Of a DNA stretch of 64,000 bases, positions 1-7,951 are shown one piece after another. Source of the stretch: Bog-532 sp963830385. Lineage in GTDB: Bacteria > Actinomycetota > Actinomycetes > Streptosporangiales > Streptosporangiaceae. How positions within the stretch are numbered: position 1 is the stretch's first letter; each line of letters opens with the position of its first letter. The translations under genes were made by a program, and so were the position numbers. The stretch is taken from assembly GCA_963830385.1 (NCBI GenBank), contig CAWHMD010000005.1, positions 1,860,001 to 1,924,000 of the forward strand. The letters are read 5' to 3'. The notes below the pieces were generated by a model. That model saw only the letters and a list, made by a program, of their open reading frames with translations. It was not told where the DNA came from and did no database searches.

Positions 1-620
1 GCGAACCAGGACGCCACCGCGGCGTCGTAGCGGGCGGTGAGCGCGAACGCGGTGGCGGCCAGCCGCTGGCGCTGGGCCAGCGTGAAGCCGCCGTTGCTTT
101 TGCGCAGGGCGGCCAGCACCTCGGCGTACTGCAGCGGGCTGGTGACCACCGCGACGTTGGCGTGGTTCTTGGCCGCGGCCCGCACCATGGCCGGGCCGCC
201 GATGTCGATCTCCTCCACGCACTGCTCGGGCGGGGCACCGCTGGCCACCGTCGACTCGAACGGGTACAGGTTCGATATCAGCAGCTGAAAAGGCTCCACG
301 TCGAGGTCTTGCAGCTGAGCCTGGTGCTCGGGCCGCTGCAGGTCGGCCAGCAGCCCGGCGTGCACGCGCGGGTGCAGGGTCTTGACCCGGCCGTCCAGGC
401 ACTCGGGGAACCCGGTCAGATCTTCGACCTTGGTCACCGGTACGCCGGTCCCGGCGATGACCGCCGCCGTGCTGCCGGTCGAGACGATCTCCACGCCAGC
501 CTCGTGCAGCGCGCGGGCCAGCTGGTCCAGCCCGGTCTTGTCATAGACGCTGACCAGCGCGCGCTTGATCTCGATCGCGCCGTTGGTCGCGCCCTCGGTC
601 GCGCCTTCGATCGTGGTCAA
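1..620 (-). CDS. purH: PurH, bifunctional AICAR transformylase / IMP cyclohydrolase (N-terminal part; runs off the window)
   Basis: Catalyses the last two steps of IMP synthesis. About 206 codons are present and the rest lies before base 1. The translated N-terminus has the IMP-cyclohydrolase (MGS-like) domain: RALVSVYDKTGL at about residues 20-31, STGSTAAVI, then the phosphate-binding and catalytic stretch DGRVKTLHPRVHAGLLA, and EIDIGGPAMVRAAAKNH. The start is inferred as TTG at 620: it overlaps the purN stop in a TTGA arrangement and no better start lies in frame. This overlap implies translational coupling to purN, the usual purN-purH order. The start codon is an inference; the identity is secure. 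Confidence 0.93.
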   Translation of the reverse strand, partial: MTTIEGATEGATNGAIEIKRALVSVYDKTGLDQLARALHEAGVEIVSTGSTAAVIAGTGVPVTKVEDLTGFPECLDGRVKTLHPRVHAGLLADLQRPEHQAQLQDLDVEPFQLLISNLYPFESTVASGAPPEQCVEEIDIGGPAMVRAAAKNHANVAVVTSPLQYAEVLAALRKSNGGFTLAQRQRLAATAFALTARYDAAVASWF

Positions 621-1225
621 CTGCCGATCCTCACCTTCCTGCCGGAAACGGACCATCCCTCGCGAACCATCCGGCCCACGGTCTCCACGAGCAGCGCCCG
701 CTCGGTGACCTTGATCCGTTCGTGCAGCGAGGCTTCGTCATCGTCGTCGTGCACGGGGACGCTGGCCTGGGCCACGACCGGGCCCGCGTCGACACCGGCG
801 TCCACGATGAGCACGGTGCAACCCGTCACCTTCACCCCGTAGTCCAGGGCATCCCGCACGCCGTTCATTCCGGGAAATGACGGTAGCAGCGCGGGGTGGG
901 TGTTGACGCACCGCCCGCCGTAGGCGGCCAGGAACTCGGCGCCCACCAGCTTCATGAATCCAGCCAGAACCACCAGGTCAGGCTGGTGCATCCGGACCGA
1001 GTCGGTGAGGGCGGCGTCCCAGGAGGCCCGGTCGGGGTAGTCCTTGACCCGGTGCACGAACGTGCCGATCCCGGCCTCGGCCGCCCGGTCCAGTCCGGCG
1101 ATGCCGCTCCGGTCGGCCCCGACCGCTACTATTTCCGCGCCGTACTGCTCATCCGCGCAGGCATCGATCAGTGCCTGCAGGTTCGTTCCCGCGCCGGAAA
1201 CCAGCACCACCAGGCGTGACCGCAT
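617..1225 (-). CDS. purN: PurN, phosphoribosylglycinamide (GAR) formyltransferase
   Basis: Transfers a formyl group from 10-formyl-THF to GAR in purine synthesis. It is 202 aa, normal for the family. Visible motifs are the N-terminal nucleotide loop VSGAGTNLQAL, the catalytic N-x-H in VNTHPALLPSFPG, and the conserved Asp loop in TVLIVDAGVDAGPVV. The ATG at 1225 has no Shine-Dalgarno but sits one base after the predicted +1 of a TAAGGT -10 box, so the mRNA is probably leaderless. It is followed without a gap by purH, forming a two-gene purine operon. Confidence 0.95.
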   Translation of the reverse strand: MRSRLVVLVSGAGTNLQALIDACADEQYGAEIVAVGADRSGIAGLDRAAEAGIGTFVHRVKDYPDRASWDAALTDSVRMHQPDLVVLAGFMKLVGAEFLAAYGGRCVNTHPALLPSFPGMNGVRDALDYGVKVTGCTVLIVDAGVDAGPVVAQASVPVHDDDDEASLHERIKVTERALLVETVGRMVREGWSVSGRKVRIGS

Positions 1226-1232
1226 GCGCCCT

Positions 1233-1238
1233 ACCTTA
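1233..1238 (-). promoter_or_regulatory. -10 box of purN, leaderless geometry
   Basis: On the minus strand TAAGGT is followed by seven bases and then the ATG of purN, so transcription should begin at the base before the start codon. This explains the absence of a ribosome binding site. Confidence 0.5.
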
Positions 1239-1257
1239 TTGGCAGAATGAAAGGCCT

Positions 1258-1719
1258 ATGGCTGCCCCCACCGCCCGTCCGCCCCAGCCGCCGTCGTCGC
1301 CGCCCGACCCGGCCGTGCAGCAGCGCGCCTGGACCGCGGCGGCCATGGGCGCGCTCAGCCTGGGCGGATTGTTCCTGGCCAGCGGGCTGCGGCACGCGAT
1401 CTACGTAATCGCCGGCACCCTGGTCATCGGCGCGGTCGCCGCCTGGCTGGGTAAGTCCGCGATGTCCCAGGCCCGGCGGGGCCGCACCAGCCGCCCGCGC
1501 GGCGCCGTCGCCGGCCTGGTCCTGGGCTTGCTCGGGCTGGCCTTCAGCGGCCTCGCGCTGATCGTGTTCGCGATGTTCTGGACCCAGCTGTCCAACTACT
1601 GGACCTGCACCAGCGGCGCCAACACCCTGTCCGCGCAGCAAGCCTGCCAGCACCAGCTGAGCCAGACGATCAGCAACGAGTTCGGCGCCTTCGAGCCCTC
1701 CGGATCTGGCGGCTCCTGA
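1258..1719 (+). CDS. Small DUF4190-like membrane protein
   Basis: 153 aa protein of unknown function. A Pro/Ala-rich cytoplasmic N-terminus (about 20 residues) precedes three hydrophobic stretches: about residues 25-40, 43-62 and, after a basic Arg-rich linker, 83-107. A short polar tail contains two Cys (TCTSGAN and QQACQHQ) that could form an extracytoplasmic disulfide. This layout resembles the DUF4190 family of actinobacterial membrane proteins. ATG 1258 is preferred over upstream starts because GAAAGG lies just before it and the upstream extension overlaps purN antisense with poor coding character. It is divergent from purN, with 32 bases between the two starts. Confidence 0.75.
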   Translation: MAAPTARPPQPPSSPPDPAVQQRAWTAAAMGALSLGGLFLASGLRHAIYVIAGTLVIGAVAAWLGKSAMSQARRGRTSRPRGAVAGLVLGLLGLAFSGLALIVFAMFWTQLSNYWTCTSGANTLSAQQACQHQLSQTISNEFGAFEPSGSGGS

Positions 1720-1791
1720 GCCTGTAGCGGCTGGAGTGACGGCGGGGGCGGCCGGGGTTGTGGTGGCCGGGGCGAGACCGGGTGGGGCTGG

Positions 1792-3180
1792 CTACTCGGA
1801 GTCGGGGTGGCGGTCTTGGGCCCAGGGGTCTACGTAGATGCGGTGGCCACCGGCGTCGTCGGTTTCGTCTATGAGGGTGGGGCCGGAGGGTTCGCGGGAC
1901 GGCGCAGCGGCGGGGCGGGCGGCGGCGAAGAACTCGCTGAAGTGGAAGCCCGCTTCGGGATTGCGGCGGAGGATCCACCAGTTGGCGGCGCCGGCGGTTA
2001 CGGCTGAGGTGACGCCCATTTCGAGGATGGCGACCAGGCCAACTTGCCAGCCGGAGGGGCCTACCGCGGCCAGGCGGCCGTCGCCCAGGGGGCCGCCGGA
2101 CAGGGTCGACAGCAGGCCGGCCACCGCGCCGGCGGCCGCGCCGGAGGCGAACCCCCAGACCGGGGCGGCCTCCAGCATCGGCGTGGGCATGATCCGGACG
2201 GTCAGCACCCCGCCCGCGGCGGCGGCCAGGTACGGGATGGCCAGCACGCCCAGCGACAGCCAGCCCGGGATCTGGCCCGACGGCAGCGCGGCCAGCAGCG
2301 GGAACGAGGGCAACTCCCCCAGGGCCGCGCCGGTCGGGGCGACGACCGTGCCGACGCCGAAGGCGAAACCGGGCCCCAGGCAGAACGCGATCGCCCAGAC
2401 CACCGCGTTGGGCACGTAGGCGACCTCGGCCAGCAGCAACAGCAGCGCGCCGATCGGGCCGGGCGACAGCTTGTCGGTGAGCAGGCGGACCTGGCCCAGG
2501 TGGACGGCCAGCGAGATACCGGCCAGCAGCGCGCCGGCCATGATCAGCACGCCCAGCGTGACCAGCGTGCCGATGGTCACCGAGCGGATGCGGACCGGGA
2601 GCAGCCGGACCAGGCGGCGCCAGGGGGCCAGCGCCCGGGCCCCGCCGAGGCCACCGGCCACCACCGCCACCAGGAACGGTTCGGCCACCGCCTCGGTCAG
2701 CGACGGGGCGGTCAGCGAGCTGTGGGCGGCCAGCGCCAGCGCGCCCGACACCAGCGCGTAGGGCACAGCCAGGGCCAGCGCGGCGTAGCCGACGTGGCGC
2801 AGGCGCGCCACCTCACCGGTGCGGACCACCCAGCGGCCGGCCCGCCACAGCAGCGCGCCGGGGATGAACAGCAGGCCCAGCGGCAGCATGCCGATGCGGC
2901 CGGCCGCGTGCAGGGTGAACCCGACGTGGTGGGCGGCCAGCCAGATCGTGGTCGCGGTCCGCAGCACGCCGGGCAGACCGTTGCCCAGACCCGCGTGCGG
3001 CGCGGTGATCCAGCCGATCGCGACCAGCGTGGTGAGCAGGGCGACGCCGACCAGGGCGACCGCGGCGGCGGCCATCGCGCCGGTGATGACCAGCGGGCGC
3101 CGGTACGCGCCGGGCGCGGCCGGGCCGCCGCCCGCGTCCTCGTTGCGGGCGCGGCCCGGAGCCTGCGCGGAAGCAGTCAC
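1792..3180 (-). CDS. DUF6350-family polytopic membrane protein
   Basis: 462 aa with about ten hydrophobic segments between residues 30 and 395, then a hydrophilic C-terminus rich in Pro, Ser and Asp. It matches the actinobacterial DUF6350 proteins (sometimes labelled PerM-like), which commonly lie between the purine genes and sucCD, as here. No catalytic motif is visible and no function can be assigned. The start GTG at 3180 has no clear ribosome binding site, but CAGGAT lies exactly six bases before it, compatible with a leaderless start. Confidence 0.82.
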   Translation of the reverse strand: MTASAQAPGRARNEDAGGGPAAPGAYRRPLVITGAMAAAAVALVGVALLTTLVAIGWITAPHAGLGNGLPGVLRTATTIWLAAHHVGFTLHAAGRIGMLPLGLLFIPGALLWRAGRWVVRTGEVARLRHVGYAALALAVPYALVSGALALAAHSSLTAPSLTEAVAEPFLVAVVAGGLGGARALAPWRRLVRLLPVRIRSVTIGTLVTLGVLIMAGALLAGISLAVHLGQVRLLTDKLSPGPIGALLLLLAEVAYVPNAVVWAIAFCLGPGFAFGVGTVVAPTGAALGELPSFPLLAALPSGQIPGWLSLGVLAIPYLAAAAGGVLTVRIMPTPMLEAAPVWGFASGAAAGAVAGLLSTLSGGPLGDGRLAAVGPSGWQVGLVAILEMGVTSAVTAGAANWWILRRNPEAGFHFSEFFAAARPAAAPSREPSGPTLIDETDDAGGHRIYVDPWAQDRHPDSE

Positions 3181-3186
3181 TCACCC

Positions 3187-3192
3187 ATCCTG
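3187..3192 (-). promoter_or_regulatory. Possible -10 box of the DUF6350 gene
   Basis: Minus-strand CAGGAT, six bases before the GTG. It keeps the A at position 2 and T at position 6 but lacks the first T, so it is weaker than the other leaderless boxes in this window. Confidence 0.35.
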
Positions 3193-3227
3193 CCCGTGGC
3201 CCGGACCGGTCAGGGGGAGGCGCGCCG

Positions 3228-4115
3228 TCAGGCCTTGGTGAACGCCTCGCGGGCCAGCCGGGCGGTCTCGCTCGGGGTGCGGCCGACGCGGACGCCCGCC
3301 TTCTCCAGGGCTTCCTTCTTGGCCTGGGCGGTGCCGGCCGAGCCGGAGATGATCGCGCCGGCGTGGCCCATCGTCTTGCCCTCGGGCGCGGTGAAGCCCG
3401 CCACGTACCCGACGACCGGCTTGGTGACGTGCTCGGCGATGTAGTCGGCGGCCCGCTCCTCGGCGTCGCCCCCGATCTCACCGATCATCACGATCGCGTC
3501 GGTCTCCGGGTCCTCCTGGAAGGCCTGCAGGCAGTCGATGTGGGTGGTCCCGATGATCGGGTCACCGCCGATGCCGACCGCCGTGGAGAAACCGATGTCA
3601 CGCAGCTCGTACATCATCTGGTAGGTCAGCGTGCCGGACTTGGAGACCAGCCCGATGCGGCCCTCGGAGGTGATGTCGGCCGGGATGATGCCCGCGTTTG
3701 ACTTGCCGGGCGAGGCGATGCCGGGGCAGTTCGGGCCGACGATCCGGGTGGCGTTGCCGTTGGCGCCGGCGTAGGCCCAGAACTCGGCCGAGTCGTGCAC
3801 CGGGATGCCCTCGGTGATGACGATGGCCAGCGGGATGCGGGCGTCGATGGCCTCGATCACCGCGTCCTTGGTGCGCTCGGCCGGAACGAAGATCACCGAC
3901 ACGTCGGCGCCGGTCGCGGCGATGGTGTCGGCCACCGTGCCGAACACCGGGACGTCGGCGCCGTTCAGCTCGACCGTCTGGCCGGCCTTGCGCGGGTTGG
4001 TGCCGCCGACGACCTGGGTCCCGGCGGCCAGCATGCGGGCGCCGTGCTTGCGGCCCTCCGAGCCGGTGATGCCCTGGATCAGCACCCGGCTCTGGCTGGT
4101 GAGGAAGATCGCCAT
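3228..4115 (-). CDS. sucD: Succinyl-CoA synthetase alpha subunit
   Basis: The TCA-cycle enzyme subunit that binds CoA and carries the phosphohistidine. It is 295 aa from ATG 4115. The N-terminal CoA-binding fold begins LTSQSRVLIQGITGSEG; NCPGIASPGKSNAGIIP and LTYQMMYELRD are typical. The phosphorylated His is in MGHAGAIISGSAGT near residue 248. The ATG follows the sucC stop by one base (TGAGATG), so the two subunits are translationally coupled. An in-frame upstream start at 4172 would run into sucC and is rejected. Confidence 0.97.
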   Translation of the reverse strand: MAIFLTSQSRVLIQGITGSEGRKHGARMLAAGTQVVGGTNPRKAGQTVELNGADVPVFGTVADTIAATGADVSVIFVPAERTKDAVIEAIDARIPLAIVITEGIPVHDSAEFWAYAGANGNATRIVGPNCPGIASPGKSNAGIIPADITSEGRIGLVSKSGTLTYQMMYELRDIGFSTAVGIGGDPIIGTTHIDCLQAFQEDPETDAIVMIGEIGGDAEERAADYIAEHVTKPVVGYVAGFTAPEGKTMGHAGAIISGSAGTAQAKKEALEKAGVRVGRTPSETARLAREAFTKA

Positions 4116-4116
4116 C

Positions 4117-5322
4117 TCATGCTCCGTTCGCGGAACTCGCGGACGCCAGCTCGGCGGCCCGCCGGGCGGCATCGTCCATGGTCGCTACCTGCTCGACCAC
4201 GCCGATCCCGGCTTCGTCGAGGATCCGGCGGCCCTCGGCCGCGTTGTTGCCGTCCAGCCGCACCACGATCGGGTGGCTGACCTTCTCGCCGCGCTCCCCG
4301 AGCATGCCGATCGCGGACACGATGCCGTTGGCGACCGCGTCGCAGGAGGTGATGCCGCCGAACACGTTGACGAACACGCTGCGGACCGACGGGTCGGACA
4401 GCACGATCTCCAGGCCGTTGGCCATCACCTCGGCCGAGGCGCCGCCGCCGATGTCGAGGAAGTTGGCGGGCCGCATCCCCCCGAACGCCTCACCGGCGTA
4501 GGCCACCACGTCCAGCGTGGACATGACCAGGCCGGCGCCGTTCCCGATGATGCCGACCTCGCCCTCGAGCTTGACGTAGTTGAGGTGCTTGGCCTTGGCC
4601 TGCGCCTCCAGCGGGTCGGTGCTGGTGTCGTCCGCGAACTTGTCGAAGTTCTCCTGCTGTCGGAACGCGGCGTTGTCGTCCAGCGTGACCTTGCCGTCCA
4701 GCGCCAGCACCCGGCCGTCGGCCGACAGGATCATCGGGTTGACCTCGACCAGCAGGGCGTCCTCGTCGGTGTACACCGCCCACAGCCGCTCGGCCAGCTG
4801 GGCGGCGCCGGTCACCGCCTCGGCGGGCAGCCCGCCCGCGCTGACGATCTCGGTCGCCTTGTCGTGGTCCACCCCGGTCAGCGCGGACACCGGGATCCGG
4901 GCCACCGCCTCGGGGCTGGTGTGCGCGACCTCCTCGATCTCCATGCCGCCCTGGACCGAGCAGATGGAGAGGAAGGTCCGGTTGGCCCGGTCGAGCAGGA
5001 AGGACAGGTAGTACTCCTGCGCGATGTCGCTGGCCTCTTCGACCAGCACCTTGTGCACGGTATGGCCTTTGATGTCCATGCCGAGGATCTGCTGCGCGAT
5101 CTCGTAGGCCGCCTCGGGGCCGTCGGCCAGCTTGACTCCCCCGGCCTTGCCGCGCCCGCCGACCTTCACCTGGGCCTTGATGACGACCCGGGGCTTGCCC
5201 GCGGCGGCGAAATCCGCCGCGATGGCCTGTGCTTCCTCGGGGGTGTAGGCGATCCTCCCGCTCGGCACGGGAACGCCGTATTCAGCGAAGAGCTCCTTCG
5301 CCTGATGCTCGAACAGGTCCAC
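4117..5322 (-). CDS. sucC: Succinyl-CoA synthetase beta subunit
   Basis: Nucleotide-binding subunit, 401 aa, slightly longer than the usual 385-390. The N-terminal ATP-grasp domain starts MDLFEHQAKELFAEYGVPVP; KAQVKVGGRGKAGGVK is the nucleotide loop; LVEVNPMILSADGRVLALD carries Mg-binding residues; GIIGNGAGLVMSTLD and VNVFGGITSCDAVA form the succinate/CoA domain. GTG start at 5322 with a GAGGAC-type ribosome binding site. It is first in the sucC-sucD operon. The 153 bases upstream, up to pcrA, should hold its promoter, but I cannot assign one with confidence. Confidence 0.97.
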   Translation of the reverse strand: MDLFEHQAKELFAEYGVPVPSGRIAYTPEEAQAIAADFAAAGKPRVVIKAQVKVGGRGKAGGVKLADGPEAAYEIAQQILGMDIKGHTVHKVLVEEASDIAQEYYLSFLLDRANRTFLSICSVQGGMEIEEVAHTSPEAVARIPVSALTGVDHDKATEIVSAGGLPAEAVTGAAQLAERLWAVYTDEDALLVEVNPMILSADGRVLALDGKVTLDDNAAFRQQENFDKFADDTSTDPLEAQAKAKHLNYVKLEGEVGIIGNGAGLVMSTLDVVAYAGEAFGGMRPANFLDIGGGASAEVMANGLEIVLSDPSVRSVFVNVFGGITSCDAVANGIVSAIGMLGERGEKVSHPIVVRLDGNNAAEGRRILDEAGIGVVEQVATMDDAARRAAELASASSANGA

Positions 5323-5475
5323 GCCTACACGTCCTCGGTCTTTCGCTCGGTATCCGTGCGGGTACCGTCGGCGGACCCGCCTCTGGCAGCCTAGTCCGGA
5401 TCACCCCGGGCCGTGCTGGCCGGTCAATCAGCCGGGTGTGAGCTGCCTCTCAAGCGCCAGCCGGGCGGCCGGTGG

Positions 5476-7683
5476 TCAGAGCTTCTCCAGCGGGGCGTAG
5501 CGGAGCACCAGGTGCTTGACCCCGTACTCGGCCCCGAAGTCGATCTTGGCCTCGGCCCGGTCCCCCACCCCGTCCACCGACACCACCGTGCCCAGCCCGA
5601 ACTTGTCGTGGGTGACCATGTCGCCCGGGGACAGGGCGGGCACGTTGCGGTTGCCGGGCGAGGCCACCCCCGGCCGCTGAGCCGCGCGCTCCATCGCCGG
5701 GGGGGTCGCGGTGCGCTCGTCGCGGCGCCACTCGACCAGCGCCTCGGGGATCTCGCCGAGGAACCGGGACTGGCGGTGGAAGGAGGGCTTGCCCCACCAC
5801 ATCCGGGCGATGGCCCGGGTCAGGTAGAGCCGCCGCATGGCCCGGGTGATGCCGACGTAGGCCAGCCGCCGCTCCTCCTCCAGCTCCTTCTCGTCGGTGG
5901 CCGACCGCTGGTGCGGGAACACGTCCTCTTCCATGCCGGTGAGGAACACCACCGGGAACTCCAGGCCCTTGGCGGTGTGCAGGGTCATCAGCGTGACCAG
6001 GCCGCCGCGCTGCTCGCCGTCGGGGATCTGGTCGGCGTCGGCGACCAGCGACACCTGCTCGAGGAAGTCGGTCAGCGTCCCGTCGGGGTGCGCGCCGTCG
6101 AACTCCCGGCCGACCGAGACCAGCTCGGCCAGGTTTTCGATGCGGCTGGCGTCCTGCAGGTCGGCGGACTCCTCGAGCGCGGTCTGGTACCCGCTGCGGT
6201 CGAGCACGGCCTCCGCCACCTCGGCCACCGGATGGCTGGCGGCCAGCTCGCGCAGGTCGTCGATGAGCTTGTTGAACCGGCCGATGGCCTGGGCCGACCG
6301 GCCGGCCAGGCCGGGGACGTCGTCCGGGCGCCGGAGCGCCTCGGCGAACGTGATCCGCTCCCGGGCCGCGTAGGCGGCCACGTAGTCCTCGGCCCGGTCG
6401 CCGATGCCGCGCTTGGGCACGTTGAGGATGCGGCGCAGCGACACCTCGTCGGCCGGGTTCGCGAGCAGCCGCAGGTAGGCCAGCAGGTCGCGGACCTCGC
6501 GGCGCTCGTAGAAGCGGACGCCGCCGATCACCTTGTACGGCAGGCCGACCCGGATGAACACTTCCTCGAACACCCGGGACTGAGCGTTGGTCCGGTAGAA
6601 GACGGCCACGTCGCCGGGGGTGGCCTCGCCGGCGTCGGTGAGCCGGTCCACCTCCTCGGCCACGAACGCGGCCTCGTCGTGCTCGCTGTCGGCCACGTAG
6701 CCGGTGATCAGCGGCCCGGTGCCCTGGTCGGACCACAGGTTCTTGGGCTTGCGGCTGGCGTTGCGGGAGACCACCGCGTTGGCGGCCGACAGGATGTTCT
6801 GGGTGGACCGGTAGTTCTGCTCGAGCACGATGACCCGGGCGTCCGGGAAGTCCTGCTCGAACTCGACGATGTTGCGGATGGTCGCGCCGCGGAAGGCGTA
6901 GATCGACTGGTCGGCATCACCGACCACGCACAGCTCGGACATGTCCTCGGCGTTCACCCCGACCAGCTCACGGACCAGGATGTACTGGGCGTGGTTGGTG
7001 TCCTGGTACTCGTCCACCATGACCTGCCGGAAGCGGCGCCGGTACTCGGCCGCGACCTCGGGGAAGGCCTGGAACAAGAACACCGTGTTCATGATGAGGT
7101 CGTCGAAGTCCATCGCGCCGGCCTCGGTCAGCCGCCGCTGGTACTCCGCGTAGGCCTCGGCCAGCCCCTTCTCCCGGGCGGTCTGGGCCCGGGAGGCGAA
7201 CGTCTCGTAATCGACCAGCTCGTTCTTCAGGTTGGACACCTGGCCGTGCAGCGCCTTGGGCGGGAACTGGCGCGCGTCGAGCTCCAGCTCCCGGCAGACC
7301 AGGGCCATCAGCCGCTGTGAGTCGGCTTGATCATAAATAGAGAACGAGGACGGATAACCGAGCCGCTTGGCTTCCCGGCGCAAAATGCGGACGCAGGCGG
7401 AATGGAACGTCATCACCCACATCGCCCGGGACCGGTTGCCGACCAGCTGGGCGACCCGGGTGGCCATCTCCCCGGCCGCCTTGTTGGTGAACGTGATGGC
7501 CAGGATCTCGCTCGGCAGCACGTCCCGCGCGGCCAGCAGGTAGGCGATCCGGTGGGTCAGCACGCGGGTCTTGCCCGAACCGGCGCCGGCCACGATCAGC
7601 AGCGGGCTGCCGGTATGGATGACGGCCGCCCGCTGTTGCGGGTTGAGCCCGTCGAGGAGAGATTCAGCAGCCGTAGCGGTCAC
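5476..7683 (-). CDS. pcrA: UvrD/PcrA-type superfamily 1A DNA helicase
   Basis: 3'-5' helicase for excision repair and RecA removal. 735 aa, normal for PcrA. Helicase motifs in order: Q motif LNPQQRAAV, motif I AGAGSGKTR (about residues 31-39), motif II VDEYQDTNH, motif III GDADQSIYAFRGA, motif IV EQNYRSTQNIL, motif V TLHTAKGLEFPVVFL, motif VI RRLAYVGITRA. The C-terminal Tudor-like RNAP-binding domain is present (GDMVTHDKFGLGTVVSV). The start GTG 7683 coincides with the predicted +1 of TAACCT. This gene has a long antisense open frame that is only codon-bias shadow. Confidence 0.96.
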   Translation of the reverse strand: MTATAAESLLDGLNPQQRAAVIHTGSPLLIVAGAGSGKTRVLTHRIAYLLAARDVLPSEILAITFTNKAAGEMATRVAQLVGNRSRAMWVMTFHSACVRILRREAKRLGYPSSFSIYDQADSQRLMALVCRELELDARQFPPKALHGQVSNLKNELVDYETFASRAQTAREKGLAEAYAEYQRRLTEAGAMDFDDLIMNTVFLFQAFPEVAAEYRRRFRQVMVDEYQDTNHAQYILVRELVGVNAEDMSELCVVGDADQSIYAFRGATIRNIVEFEQDFPDARVIVLEQNYRSTQNILSAANAVVSRNASRKPKNLWSDQGTGPLITGYVADSEHDEAAFVAEEVDRLTDAGEATPGDVAVFYRTNAQSRVFEEVFIRVGLPYKVIGGVRFYERREVRDLLAYLRLLANPADEVSLRRILNVPKRGIGDRAEDYVAAYAARERITFAEALRRPDDVPGLAGRSAQAIGRFNKLIDDLRELAASHPVAEVAEAVLDRSGYQTALEESADLQDASRIENLAELVSVGREFDGAHPDGTLTDFLEQVSLVADADQIPDGEQRGGLVTLMTLHTAKGLEFPVVFLTGMEEDVFPHQRSATDEKELEEERRLAYVGITRAMRRLYLTRAIARMWWGKPSFHRQSRFLGEIPEALVEWRRDERTATPPAMERAAQRPGVASPGNRNVPALSPGDMVTHDKFGLGTVVSVDGVGDRAEAKIDFGAEYGVKHLVLRYAPLEKL

Positions 7684-7689
7684 CCGTCC

Positions 7690-7695
7690 AGGTTA
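7690..7695 (-). promoter_or_regulatory. -10 box of pcrA, leaderless geometry
   Basis: Minus-strand TAACCT, six bases before GTG 7683, so +1 falls on the first base of the start codon. No Shine-Dalgarno precedes the gene. Confidence 0.5.
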
Positions 7696-7807
7696 GGGGC
7701 TGCCCCTGACATCCGCCCCGCAACACGGCCAATGCCGAACGGGCTGCCGCTGGTTAGCCGGGGGCGGTGACTACTGCTCCGAGCCGACCCGATACTCTTG
7801 GTTCCTT

Positions 7808-7851
7808 TTACCCGTAATGCCTTAATTATTTGTGAATGCGTGTACGGGTAA
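7808..7851. promoter_or_regulatory. 9-bp perfect inverted repeat upstream of the conservon
   Basis: TTACCCGTA at 7808-7816 and TACGGGTAA at 7843-7851 are exact inverted repeats separated by 26 AT-rich bases. They lie 100-144 bases upstream of the conservon kinase start and about 125 upstream of pcrA on the other strand. A possible -10 (GATACT, 7863-7868) follows. It could be a dimer-of-dimers operator or a weak RNA hairpin; no regulator is identified. Confidence 0.45.
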
Positions 7852-7951
7852 CAGCCCATTTCGATACTTTAAGCGGGCCACCCGGTGACGCGGGTCCTGC
7901 CCCTGCTGGCGGCACCGGAGGCCTACAGCACGCCTCTCGCCAAGGGTAAGG

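Noticed and set aside
5413..7320. A 635-codon open frame on the plus strand, antisense to pcrA
   Set aside because: Amino-acid content is Gly/Val/His/Gln-rich with no motif, and it follows the codon bias of the real gene on the other strand.
7808..7851. BldD box from TTAC...GTAA motifs
   Set aside because: TTACCCGTAA is shorter than the 15-bp BldD consensus; only the inverted repeat itself is reported.
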